DNA of 64,000 nt. Source: Arachis hypogaea. Lineage: Eukaryota > Streptophyta > Magnoliopsida > Fabales > Fabaceae. The notes under the pieces were generated by a model. It saw nothing but the letters and a program-made list of their open reading frames with translations. It was not told the DNA's origin and did no database searches. Location of the stretch: positions 12,306,346-12,370,345 of the forward strand of contig NC_092052.1 of assembly GCF_003086295.3 (NCBI RefSeq), written 5' to 3'. Of the stretch, positions 1 through 9,970 are shown piece after piece. How positions within the stretch are numbered: the first letter of the stretch is position 1; every line of letters starts with the position of its first letter. A program made the position numbers and the translations under genes.

Positions 1-24
1 TTTTTTTTGTAATTGAAGATGATA

Positions 25-117
25 ATTTTTTTTTTCAAAGTTAGGAGTGAGACTTGAATCCGAGACTTCTAGGTGAGGATGGGGAGATTATGCCACTTGA
101 GCTATAGCTCGTTGGCT
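25..117 (-). mobile_element. Short tRNA-derived SINE with target duplication
   Basis: On the minus strand a tRNA-like polymerase III promoter is visible: an A-box-like TAGCTCAAGTGG (93-104) followed by a B-box-like GGATTCAAGTC (51-61), then an A-rich tail (the T-run at 27-35 on the plus strand). The insert is flanked by an imperfect 14 bp direct repeat, AATTGAAGATGATA at 11-24 and AATTGAAGCTGACA at 118-131 (12 of 14 identical), as expected of a target-primed insertion. It is only about 93 bp, short for a SINE, and could be a 3'-truncated or simplified family member. It is not a tRNA gene, because no cloverleaf can be closed. Confidence 0.6.
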
Positions 118-131
118 AATTGAAGCTGACA

Positions 132-578
132 ATTGAAGATATTCTAAGTTATAATTTGTATTATGTTCTATGTTTAATTGATTAGAGACTTGAAAATATT
201 TAAGGAAAAGTATAGGTAACCAACAACATTTTTGAACAATGTGTGAACAATGTGAATTAACATGGTTAAAAGAGTAAATTAATTTTAAATTTAATTAGTA
301 TCATTAAATTAGGATGTAGTGTATTTCTATTTGATTGGTGGTTGTTCATGTTGTTCAAGATGGTCGTTATTTACCTAGCACTCCCCAATATTTAATTATA
401 TGTTTTGGTTCATGACTATATTTATTACATATTTAGAATTATAAAGACTTTAATATTTGTAAATTTAGATGTTATAATTTTTTTATGCATTTAGAAATTT
501 TAAATTTATTGAAATGGTTGAAAAATTATATATATTATTTAATATTTAATGATTTATTAATTAAAAAAAAACTGAAAA
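132..578. other. AT-rich stretch without recognised gene
   Basis: Non-coding AT-rich DNA. There is no long open frame, no splice-like exon and no repeat that I can name. Confidence 0.6.
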
Positions 579-700
579 TTAGCGGGTTTAGCCCGCCAAC
601 CCACTATTAGGCGGGGTGGGAGAGGAATTCGGGACAGCTTGCCAAATGGTAGGCTTTCGGCAGGCGGGACGGGGCGGGCTACCCCATTTGCCACCCCTAG
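579..700 (-). mobile_element. hAT-like terminal fragment (GC-rich)
   Basis: A GC-rich island in AT-rich DNA, with repeated GGCGGG/CCCGCC blocks. Read on the minus strand it begins CTAGGGGTGGCAAATGG, which resembles the CAGGGGTGGCAA-type terminal inverted repeats common to plant hAT elements and their relics. No matching second terminus and no transposase are seen, so it is a fragment. The assignment rests on this terminus alone. Confidence 0.4.
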
Positions 701-1588
701 TTGAGAGTTAATAATTAGTAGATGAATATTTATTAGGTTAGTTGATAATATCTCTATATATATAGCTTAGCTCTTGTATCAAACAAATAACAACATATAC
801 AATATCAATTTTTTTGTTTTCTTCTCTATTTTCTTTACATGGTATAATAATAAGTAGTTGAGAGTTAGTAGTTAATAGATGAATATTTATGAAGTTAGTT
901 GGTAATATCTCTATATATCGCTTAGCTCTTATGTAAATGTAATGCAAAGACAAGATAATCTATGAAATTTACTACAATTTTTCATCTGTAATATCTCTAT
1001 TTTCTTAACGTAGTATCAAAGTCATGGTATCCTCCTTGAAGAGGATATGATATCAGTTTTCCAATACGCGTCTTCCTTCTTCCTCTGCATCACCGCGCCG
1101 CACGCGTTCTCCTCTGCATCATCGCATGCCACACGCATCTTCATGTACGCCACCGCGCGTGTCTTCCTCTGCGTTACCGCGCCGCACGCGTCCTCCTCTG
1201 CATCATTGCGCTGCTCATGTCTCCTTTAACTGCGATTTTGTAATATTCAACCCGTTTTTTGAACCACTATCTCTCTGATCGTTTTTCACCTATCCGGCAG
1301 TTTGCCATATTTTTTTTAGTTCGCCATCTTTTCGGTAGTATTTCAGCTGTTTCTTTCTCTTATTATGTTGTTTTCACTAAGTTTCAAATCCAAATTGACA
1401 CTTAAATTTGAGGAGACATATTAAAGTAATAATAAGTAGTTAAGAGTTAGTAATTAGTAGATGAATATTTATGAAGTTAGTTAGTAATATCTCTATGTAT
1501 ATAGTTTAGCTCTTGCATAAAACAAAAACAAGACAATCTATGAAATTTACTACAATTTCTCATCTGTAATATCTCTATTTTCTTAACA
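701..1588 (+). mobile_element. Miniature LTR (TRIM/copia-like) element, degenerate
   Basis: Three related direct repeats of about 140-170 bp occur at 701-839, 846-1010 and 1420-1588. They share the core AGATGAATATTTAT, then GTAATATCTCTAT, GCTTAGCTCTT and TCTGTAATATCTCTATTTTC. After the first is TGGTAT (840-845), and after the second TAGTATCAAAGT (1011-1022). Both resemble the initiator-Met tRNA primer site TGGTATCAGAGC used by copia and TRIM elements. A purine-rich AAATTTGAGGAGA (about 1405) precedes the third copy, as a polypurine tract would. The internal part is only about 400 bp and non-coding, so this is a small non-autonomous element, possibly with an extra tandem LTR. Confidence 0.55.
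1062..1228 (+). repeat. GC-rich internal tandem repeat of the miniature LTR element
   Basis: Imperfect repeats built on CCTCTGCATCACCGCGCCGC and ACGCGTCCTCCTCTGCATCA recur at about 1085, 1120, 1165 and 1195. A 60-codon open frame here is a product of the repeat and shows no family resemblance. Confidence 0.5.
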
Positions 1589-2471
1589 TTTATATACATT
1601 AGTTAACGGTTATAACTAATAAATAATAAAATCAACTATATATTTTATTGATGAATATAATTTAACTATATTTTGTAAATAAATTATTTTAAAACATAAT
1701 TAATATAATTACCTCAATCAAATAAAATATTTTGAAATTGAAGAAAATTTAATTAGAATATTTAAATTTTCTTATATTTTTATACATTAAAATTTAAGAA
1801 TACACCATCCACCTATGGTTGTTCATAGCCAGACCCGGCCTGAGTCCAGCTAGTTTGGGCTGGTTGATGAAAATGGTACTTTGCATACCATGTGCATGAC
1901 ACATGGCTATTAACGGGTCTTTCTTGCATAATTTTAAAATTTTGGTGAATGCTATGGTATTTAAAAAGTCATGTCTACTTACAAAAAAAAAAAAAAATTA
2001 AAAATTAATGTTTAATTTAAAAAATTATAAAAATAAATAATTTTTAAAAAATTAAAACTTATTAGATAAGTTAAAAAAAATTTAAATACCAACTCCTAAA
2101 GCCGTAATCACCTTAAAATTGGCCTAAATTTTTTTAGAGGGAGTGAGTTACAGTACAAGATGTTATGCTGGTGGCTAGAATATTTTATTTTAATCATTGA
2201 ATGATAAGTTGTAAAATTTAATTTTTATTTAAAATAAAAATATTACTTTTATTTAAAATGTTACTAAATAAATAAATCACATTTTTTAAACAAACATCGT
2301 CATAAAAAAATATTTTTAGCATTTTTATTAGAGTAGTTGCCATGCCATAAACCTCATTACATGGAGAAGCACAGCATCAGCAGCATAGCTGCATAGGGAA
2401 CAGGAGAACCAAAAACCCTTGAAACAGTTAAACCCCCATTTTCGTTACGAAGAACTTGAACTAATTTGAAG
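1589..2471. other. AT-rich upstream region of the WD-repeat pseudogene
   Basis: No coding signal. It contains A/T homopolymer tracts (about 1981-2100) and a short GC-richer patch at 1810-1870 that looks like a repeat remnant. A promoter of the downstream pseudogene would have to lie here, but I see no convincing TATA box or start site. Confidence 0.5.
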
Positions 2472-5039
2472 ATGACTCGCGGGATTCAACACCGTATGAA
2501 AAGCCAAGAGAATAAACAAGGTTCCTCTTCTTCAACCTCAATTTAATTTCTGCTGCTTTTTTTTGTCTTGGATTTTTGTGGAACGAAAGTGAATACAGGG
2601 CTCGAAGAAAGGGGAAGGTTCTTCTTCGTGTTCTTCGGTGCCGCAACATCCTGGTGTGGACAAGTTGGAGGAAGGTGAGGAGCTTCAGTGTGATCCTTCT
2701 GCTTACAACACTCTTCACGATCAAAGCATTGTTGAGTAGAATTTGCATAATCTAAAGCTGAATATATTTTAACAGCTTTGATATTGTTCGTGACACTCTG
2801 GGCTTAGTTCGAACAAAATTCCCCCACATTGTATATTTCATGGCAGGGACTTAGGTGAGTTTAAAGATTTAATCAACTTAGATGTTTTTGCTATTAATTA
2901 TCATTTTCCACTTTCACGTAGAAGTTGATATCAAGCTTTGTATATCTAATTGTTTTGGGTCTTCTATCTATTTTCACTTTTACTTCTATTGTTTGCCAAT
3001 TTCATATTGTTGTGATGTTGAATGCACTCAAGGCGGAGAAAGCTTCTTGGAATTCTACTGGAATATTTAAAGTTTCAAATATTACTGGGAAGAGACGTGA
3101 GCTGCTGCCTAAACATGAAGGTGACAGGGATGGTAAGGATAGTGATAGTGAGGATGATAGTGACGATGAAGATGAACATGGAGCTCGGGGTCCTACTTTG
3201 CAGGCAACTAACCTGATTTTTGTTTGTATTTGTTACGTTCATTAACTTTTCTATAAATTGATCTTAAGATTTCAGTCTTCTCACATTTGCAGTTGCGGAA
3301 GGTAACTCATGAAGGATGCGTCAACGGTATACGCTCCATGTCACAAAACCCACATATATGTGCAGCTTGGGCAGATACTGGTTATGTACAGGTTAGACTT
3401 TCATCCATATGTTTTAGTTTTCTAATTTGAACTGAATTTTGACTGGATCTTCCCTTGTCTTCCGAATTAAAATATACCACAAATGCTTGTAACAGAGAGG
3501 TGGTCAATATGATAGAAAAAACATTGAAGTAAAATAAACCCATATAAATGATGAGAAATTGCTTTTCTAATTTGAGTTTGTTTTCAGAGAAAATGGGTGT
3601 CATGGATGTTTAAGTCATTTAAACTGGTCAAATTGATATGACAAAGCCATAGCCCATAAGTATGACAAAGTATAAAAAAAAACCTCCAAAGTGCTCATAG
3701 AAAAGCCAAAAAAAAAAAAAAACAACAGTTAAGTATTGTGGGTAGGACTTTGCTCATTTAGTTACTATCTTGTGCTTACATAACTTGCCAGCTTAATTTC
3801 GAAAAATATGGAATCATAAAACTTTGGCTCAACTTCATATAAATCTTTCTATTATGGCACTCTGTTTAGTCCTTTATAGAGAAACCAAATGGGACCCCAA
3901 GCCATAAGTTTGTTTGCACCAAATAAGACTACATGCTTTTACCATTTGTTCTACAACAATTAGCGATACAACATTTCTGACAAATTTCAAAGCTAGTAAA
4001 TAGTATAATTAGATATGATAAATTCTAGCTCTAGGCAAATGTGGTTGATTAGTACTAATTGCACAAAAAATACTAAAACTTCTGAAAACTCCTTAATTAT
4101 TAGCTGCAACCAACATGAAAGATGCATTTTTATGTTATAATAAAAAGTATTTTTCAATCATAAAAATTTACTTCCACTTCATTCTTACTCTCTGTCATAC
4201 CTTCTTCCATTTAGTATACAATCTGGTAGTTAACTTGTTGATTTGTAGGTTTGGGACTTAAGCTCTCATCTGAATGCTCTAGCAGAGTCAGAAACAGAGG
4301 GTGTCCAAGGAGCTGCTGCAGTTTTTAATCAGGCCCCCCTTTATAAACATAAACACAAATATGAAGGTTATGCTATAGACTGGAGTCTTCTTGTTCCCGG
4401 AGCCGGAAGGCTTGTATCTGACTATCTGGTAATATTTGGTTATATTCTTTTTCCCTGTTTAGCTACATTTTACTCTAGCACGTCTTATGTGAAATATGAG
4501 GTTTTTAGGGGATTGCAATAATTGAATTTATCTCTGGGAACCTACGTCTGCTGGCTGCTGCAACATGGAATATTGACAATACTCCATTTGTTGGGCATAC
4601 TGCTAGTGTTGAAGATCTGCAAGTATGTACTAATGCAAAAAGCATTAGCTGCTCTTATACTTCGAATATTCTTGCAGTCCTATCTGCAATGTAAAAGTAG
4701 TTTTTCTTATGTAAAATGAGATGTATGTGCAATTAATCCCTGCAGTGGAGCCCTACAGAGCCTCATGTTTTTGCTTCTTGTTCCGTGGATGGAAGCATTG
4801 CTATATGGGATACCCGATGGGGGAAGTTGCCAGCGGCATCTTTTAAAGCACATAATGCTGATGTGAATGTAATGCCATGGAACAGGTATTAATGCATTCA
4901 CTTTATGATGCTTCTATTTCACTGTCATTCTATATGTCTTTCTTACTTTTTACTTGATTGTACTAGGTTGGCTAGTTGTATGTTTGCCTCAGGGAGTGAT
5001 GATGGGACAATTTCCATTCGTGATCTGAGATTGCTCGAG
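2472..5039 (+). pseudogene. GRWD1-like WD-repeat protein, exons 1-8 (5' half)
   Basis: Exon-like blocks at 2472-2520, 2599-2854, 3033-3203, 3293-3391, 4249-4438, 4509-4622, 4746-4885 and 4967-5039 read as the N-terminal two thirds of a glutamate-rich WD-repeat protein (plant GRWD1/yeast Rrb1 family, nucleolar ribosome biogenesis, ribosomal protein L3 chaperone in yeast). Recognisable pieces: HPGVDKLEEGEELQCDPSAY, an acidic DSDSEDDSDDEDE stretch, VWDLSSHLNALAESETEG, VGHTASVEDLQ, and WD blocks VFASCSVDGSIAIWD and CMFASGSDDGTISIRDLR. Lesions: probable one-base insertion near 2505; TAG 2737-2739; TAG 2852-2854 at the end of exon 2 (expected CAG); GC instead of GT donor after 3203; an 8 bp tandem duplication at 4431-4438; TGA 4523-4525; a frameshift near 4555. 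The reading is by resemblance to the family from memory. The gene continues at 54454. Confidence 0.85.
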
Positions 5040-5164
5040 GTATGAGCTCTAATATTATAGCGGTCAAGATCACCCTGCTATCCCCTTAAAGAAAAACAAT
5101 AAAATAGTAAACATGCTTTCATTCAGAATAAGGATCTCAATTTCAAAAACTTGATGCCGATTTA
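5040..5164 (+). other. Start of the interrupted intron 8
   Basis: The donor GTATGA follows exon 8 directly. About 125 bp of ordinary intron sequence precede the outer retrotransposon. The acceptor of this intron lies at 54452-54453, so the intron is now about 49.4 kb. Confidence 0.75.
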
Positions 5165-5194
5165 TAAATACCACAAACTAACTGGCAAGTGCAT

Positions 5195-5368
5195 AACCAA
5201 CTTGGGTTGGTTGAGTGGTCAGCTCACTCGTCTGCTTAAGCAAGTGTCGGGGGTTCGAATCCCGCCCATTGGCCAGCGGCAGACTCTTAAATGAAGCTCC
5301 GATCCGCGACGGATTAGTCCTTGGCCTGTCGGGCTGGGGAATACCGTGGGCAAAAAAAAAAAAAAAAA
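5195..5368 (+). mobile_element. tRNA-derived SINE inside the outer LTR
   Basis: About 174 bp ending in a run of about 17 A. It carries a polymerase III internal promoter: A-box TGGTTGAGTGG (5208-5218) and a perfect-looking B-box GGTTCGAATCC (5252-5262). It is flanked by an exact 13 bp direct repeat, CTGGCAAGTGCAT, at 5182-5194 and 5369-5381, and the corresponding place in the other outer LTR (about 52765) has only one copy of this sequence. It is therefore a target-primed insertion that came after the LTR. It has no coding capacity and depends on LINE enzymes. Confidence 0.9.
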
Positions 5369-6254
5369 CTGGCAAGTGCATCGGGTCATACCAAGTAATA
5401 ACTCAGGTGAGCGAGTATCGATCCTACGAGGATTAATGGATTAAGCAACAATAGTTAAGTGATTAGGCTAGTTAGACAAGCTAAAATGAGTGGTTTCAAG
5501 TTCAAATAGCCTAAAACAGTAAATCAGAGAATGCAAGAGAGCAAACAGTGAATGGTTGGTGAAAATCGTATGAAAAAATAGTTAAAACTTTGGAGATGTT
5601 TAAATTTCCGGATTAACAATTCTTATCAACTACTTTAATCATGCAAATATTCAATTCATAGCAAAGTTTAAGTGATTAAACCCTAATTTCTTAGTAATTT
5701 AATCCCCTCTAAATCAACCACCAATTCCTTGGTTACTTAATTTAAATTAGAAGATTAAGTCCAATTTTAGTTTATGAGCCACACAAACCCTAAGTACCCA
5801 AAAATAAGGCGATTATACGTCACGGATTGCGTTAAATCTAGATAATTAGCAGTACGACTCAAAGAGTTATCTTCCAATATATTCTAATTCCTAGAATGAA
5901 GAACGAAATCAATCTTTGAATTTAAATCAGTGCATTGATTAAGAGTAGAATGCCAATAGTATTAATCTATTAAAATAAACAGAGTTTTTAAACTTAACAA
6001 TGAAGGTTTAGTTGCTCATGGCTCAGAGAAAAATCTCGAGTAAAAAAGTGTAAAAGTGCGGAATGAGGAAGAGGAAGAGGAAGAAGAGAGCTCGAAGGGC
6101 TAAATCTTTTCTCCTTTTATATCTAATCCTAATTAATACAAAATTAAAATTCTAAAACTTACTAATATCTTTTCTTCATTCAAAAATTAAACTAAAAGCT
6201 AAAATAAGTCTTTCTTGGATTGTTGCTGCACGTGTGGTCCCCACCTGAATACGC

Positions 6255-6495
6255 GGACCTGGCACTAAACGTCGAGCAGTGGAATTTAGTGCCACCAAAC
6301 AGAATGTAATTTCAACTTTTCGAATCACTTGGCGCTAAATGTCGAGTAGTGGGCATTCAGCGCCACCTTCACAGAGTCCTTGCACAAATTACGAGGTACC
6401 TGGCACTAAGCGCTAAACGCCGAATAGTAAACGCCAGTTTCACAGAATGCTTGCACGAATTTCGAGGCTTGTGGCGTTTAGCGCTAGCTTGACAG
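6255..6495. repeat. Hairpin-dyad repeat in outer 3' LTR
   Basis: Degenerate repeats of a self-complementary motif, with ideal half sites GGCGCTAAACGCC and GGCGTTTAGCGCC separated by a short loop. They recur about every 60-90 bp with intervening CAGAGT/CAGAAT-CCTTGCAC text. The same family occurs in the other outer LTR (53675-53868) and, as a longer array, at 9350-9745. Confidence 0.65.
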
Positions 6496-6684
6496 CAACT
6501 ATTTTTCTCACCTTTCTTCTGAACAAAATCTGTCAAATTCGCCCAAATTTTTTCTGTAATTAACAAAATAGCAGTACGACTCAAAGTAGCATTCGTGATG
6601 GTATAAAACACCAAAATCTCATAAAAACTCAACAAATCCACATCTAAATTACTAAGACAAGATAGAAAAGATGCTCACGCATCA

Positions 6685-6722
6685 GAACACCAAACTTAAA
6701 TTGTTGTTTGTCCTCAAGCAAT
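6685..6722 (-). promoter_or_regulatory. Polypurine tract region with upstream hairpin (outer element)
   Basis: On the element strand, just before the 3' LTR, the order is TTGCTTGAGGACAAACAA (imperfect stem-loop), then TTTAAGTTTGGTGTTC, then LTR TGATGCG. The purine-rich AAGTTTGGTG is the presumed plus-strand primer. The inner family has the same order at 36478-36512, so this arrangement is conserved. Confidence 0.6.
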
Positions 6723-7699
6723 TGAAAACAATATGAACCTGAGATGTGGGTTTGCTTAAGAGTTGAGTTTTCAATTAAGTTCCCGTCTATCTTATGAGTG
6801 GGGTTGATAACACTGTAATCATAAATAGTTTTGGCATCTCACTATCCCTTGGGAGCTTAGGAATGCCAATATCATTTAGAACTAGAATCTGGATAATATT
6901 ATGAATTCTCTCTCTTTTAACTTCTAATTAATCGTTGAACACAACATTTTTTTTCTTTTCTTTGGTGCTTTACACCTTGACCCTAGCCGTGTTTCTAAAT
7001 GTTTTGTCTCAAGCTTTGCTTGACACAGAAACACCACAAGCACTTAACTGGGGAACTCTTTGAGTTCTGATTTTTCTATTGATTCTTTCTAGTCAGTGGT
7101 GCTCAGAGCATTTGGTTTCTCTTTATTTGCACTTGGCTTTGACTATAAGTGTTATGTCTCAAGAGTTACTTGACACGATCACACTACAAGCATATAGATA
7201 GGAAAACAGCTCTTTGAGCTTTGATTATATTTAACCTTCCTAGCTATTGATGCTCAGAGTCTTGGGTCTTACTTTTTATTTTCTTTTTCTTGTTGTTTCT
7301 TTTGTTTCAAGGATCAACTTTTTGTTTAATTTTAGAGAATTCATAATACTTCTCTAAATTCTTGTTCTTAATGAATTGACATCCTTTGTTCCAAGATTAA
7401 ATATGCACTGTTCTTTTTCATGCATTCAAAATTACAGATAAATACTATACCATCTAATTAAATAAGACATTTCTAAATATAAACTCAACTGCTCATGCAT
7501 TACACCGCTTTTCTCCTTTTTTTTTGAATTTTAAGCTCAGTGAACTATACATGAGGCATCTTTTTAAAATAAATATAAAAATAAAAACAATTAAAATAAA
7601 CTAAACAGACCGAAAACACTAAAGATCATGCAAATGACAGAAAGTAAATCAACAGAAAACAAGAAATAATAAAATAAGAACGGAAAGGAGAAATAGAAC
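6723..7699. other. 3' untranslated part of outer element
   Basis: Internal sequence between ORF3 and the polypurine tract. It has no open frame with family resemblance. Pieces such as AGCCGTGTTTCTAAATG and tandem-like phrases about dozens of bases apart (GCTCAGAGCATTTGG, GCTCAGAGTCTTGGG) suggest local duplication (about 7085-7110 and 7250-7265). Confidence 0.5.
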
Positions 7700-8877
7700 G
7701 AAAGAAAACTTAACCACCTCAGACATCCTGGTGGTTGTCAACTCCATTAGGCTGAGCTCCATGGTATCCTCTCAGTCGCCCTATGTCAAGTCTCATCTGG
7801 GAGAGCTTTTAGCGCTGGCTCTGCTGCTCAGTCAAAACCTACTGAAAGAGGGCACCATGACCATCCTAGTCAATCCTCAGCTGCTCAATGGAAGAGGTCG
7901 GCTGATGCTAATACTTCTGCGGTAGGAAGTAGTGTCCCTGAGGTATCATGGGCTGCTCCTATTGAAGAGGGAGAACATGCTCTCTCTTAGCTGCGGGCTC
8001 ATCTCTCGGGGCTCCTGCATACTCTCTGGCATACTTTATAGTCCTCCTAGAGATCGGCCTTTCTGTGGGAATGAGAATGTCATTCTCTAAGCACACTCTT
8101 GGGGCATCACAGAGGCGGTGGATGAGACGTGGGAAGGTCAGCTTGGCGTGTGTGGAGGCGTTAGAGGCAATGCTGTATATCTGCTGTGGAATTGTGAGCT
8201 CCACTTCCGCCTTATACCATAGCATGATGCAGTGGATCATAATAGCTCGATCTATAGTAATTTCAGAGTGGTTACTAGTTGGAATAATGGAGCGTTGGAT
8301 AAACTCCAACCATCCTCATGCCACCGGCTTTAGATCCTGCCGGCCGAGTTGATTTGCTTGCCCCTCTGAATTCAGCCTCCATTGGGCTCCTGGGAGGCAT
8401 ATGTCTGCAAGAATCTGATCATGCCTCCGATCGCCACACATCCTCTCATTGTAAAAGTGATCATCATTCCTCAGAGGTGGCAGTTGGAGTGCTTCCATTT
8501 ACATTTTTTGGGCCAAAGTCCAGAATCCTCCCTCTTACCATAGTGCGGTAATTCTTGGCACTGTGATTCACACCCCACACATGCTTGTATGTAATCCACG
8601 CATTTTCATAAAACTTTTGGACTTTCAGCTGACCCACTTTAGTCTGCAGGTTACATAACGTTTTCTAGACTCTTCTCTGTATCTGCTCCTGAATCTTCGG
8701 ATACCTATCTGGCTTGAGATCAAACCAGACTTTTGGAATCACTTTCTTCTTACTGGTGATCTCAAAGAAGTGCTCTTCGTGCACTTTAGAGCTGAACCAA
8801 TTGGTGTCAAATAGACCGGTCTGAGGAGCCTTTTCCTTCCTCTCCCTTGAAGAGGATATTCCTTCCTTTGGTGCCAT
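7700..8877 (-). pseudogene. ORF3 of outer element (putative plant transposon protein), decayed
   Basis: It starts at the ATG 8875-8877 (MAPKEGISSSRERKEK) and continues in shifted frames to about 7700. Segments at 8665-8877, 8316-8498 and 7959-8309 align with the intact ORF3 copies of the inner family. For example IQRSIIPTSNHSEITIDRAI corresponds to the inner VRRSLIPTSNNSEVTVNRAI, and the next residues MIHCIM are identical. At least two frame changes and internal stops break it. The domain resembles the 'putative plant transposon protein' family (Transposase_32) often seen downstream of pol in Athila elements. The C-terminal coiled coil seen in the inner copies is hard to recognise here. Confidence 0.7.
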
Positions 8878-9349
8878 GTATAACAGTCAAAGAACAAGCG
8901 ACGTAACACGAAACTTAAAAATTTTGTTCGTCTACGAGCAAACAAAATAAAAAAAAAAGGAGAGAATATGTGTGTAGCAAAAGGGACAAGAAAAAATAAT
9001 TTTGGTTGGAGAAAGGGAGTGAAAGAGAAGAGAAAGTAAAAAAAGGTGCTAATGAAAAAGAAAGAAAAAATATATAAAAAGGTAGTGATAAGTGGGGATG
9101 GAGTGGGGGTAAAAAAGGGTTTATATAGAGAAAAGGGGAGGGGGTTACGGGTTGGGGGAATGGAAGGGGAATGAATAGGGAGGAAAAGAATTGTATGGAA
9201 TTGAAGGGGGTTGGTGGGGTGTACGTTGAGGAAGAGAGATTTGGGGGTGGGGGGAGGGGAGATGATTTGGCAAGGAGGGAGGTGGTGTAAAAGTGGGGCC
9301 ACACCCTTTCCCAAATTCAAAATTTGAATCCCCACGAAGGGGTATTCGA
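8878..9349. other. Purine-rich leader between pol and ORF3 of outer element
   Basis: Strongly strand-biased: purine-rich on the plus strand, so CT-rich in the element's transcript. It holds G-runs able to form quadruplexes: six runs of three or more G at 9135-9180, and runs of 5, 6 and 4 G separated by single bases at 9243-9259. The long open frames here (205 and 129 codons, minus) are low-complexity products of this bias and were not accepted as genes. Confidence 0.6.
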
Positions 9350-9745
9350 GATGCACTCGGCGCTAAACGCCAGGTTTCAGCGGTTAGAGCTGCCCCCGCT
9401 TTGTTTTATATATATATACCCTGGCGCATAACGCCTAGATAGTGGTGTTTAGCACCACCAACACAGTGACTAAATCATCAATTGGAGCACCTTTGGTATT
9501 AAACGCCAGGTCTCGACGTTTAGCGCCACTAAGACAGCAGCCTCTCCTCGAAATACATGCATCTTGGCTCTAAACATCAGGTCTCGGTGTTTAGCGCCAC
9601 TAAGATTGTGGCTTCTCCTTGAAATGCGTGTGTCTTGGCACTAAATGTCAGGTCTCGATGTTTAGCACCACCATCACAGTGACTCTGCTTCGAAATGCGT
9701 GTCTCTTGGCGCCAAACGCCAGGTCGCGGGGTTTAGCACCGAGAC
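9350..9745. repeat. Tandem hairpin-dyad array (outer element, pol-ORF3 spacer)
   Basis: Five or six imperfect units of about 65-75 bp. Each has a left half like GGCGCTAAACGCCAGG and a right half like GGTGTTTAGCGCCACTAAG. The halves are complementary, so each unit can fold into a hairpin in DNA or RNA. Units are seen near 9357, 9420, 9505, 9575, 9635 and 9705. Units are joined by text like CAGTGACTCTGCTTCGAAAT. Function unknown. Confidence 0.75.
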
Positions 9746-9970
9746 ACCCAAATAGAAACTCCTTCAGAATATTCTGAACTCTCTTCTGATTGCACATGTT
9801 CCTGTTATAAACACTTTGCATGACTAAAATACACGTAAAAAGAAGAAAAATTATAAATAACTAGAATAAAGTAAATAAAACCAAAATAAATATAAAATCA
9901 AAAGATACTAAAAATTGATTTGCCTTCCAAAAGCGCTTCTTTAACGTCACTAGCTTGACGGTCAGCTCTG

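Larger units (their letters stand above)
5165..6684 (-). repeat. 3' LTR of outer Athila element
   Basis: It matches 52746-54008 over its length apart from an inserted SINE (5195-5368), and begins on the plus strand TAAATACCACA versus TGAATACCACA in the other LTR. Both end ACGCATCA, which is TGATGCGT on the element strand. Divergence from the right LTR is clearly visible (many substitutions and indels), so the insertion is old. The part at 6240-6495 holds the GGCGCTAAACGCC-type dyads described separately. Confidence 0.85.

Noticed and set aside
5160..5164. Target duplication of the outer element
   Set aside because: ATTTA on the left and TGCAC on the right do not match. Either the left border has decayed or a small deletion removed it, so no duplication is claimed.
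5195..5368. tRNA gene suggested by perfect B-box
   Set aside because: The region cannot be folded to a cloverleaf and ends in poly-A between target duplications, so it is a SINE.
8739..9356. 205-codon and 129-codon minus-strand open frames
   Set aside because: Low-complexity proline, serine, phenylalanine and leucine-rich translation of a strand-biased CT tract upstream of ORF3; the end overlaps ORF3 in another frame.
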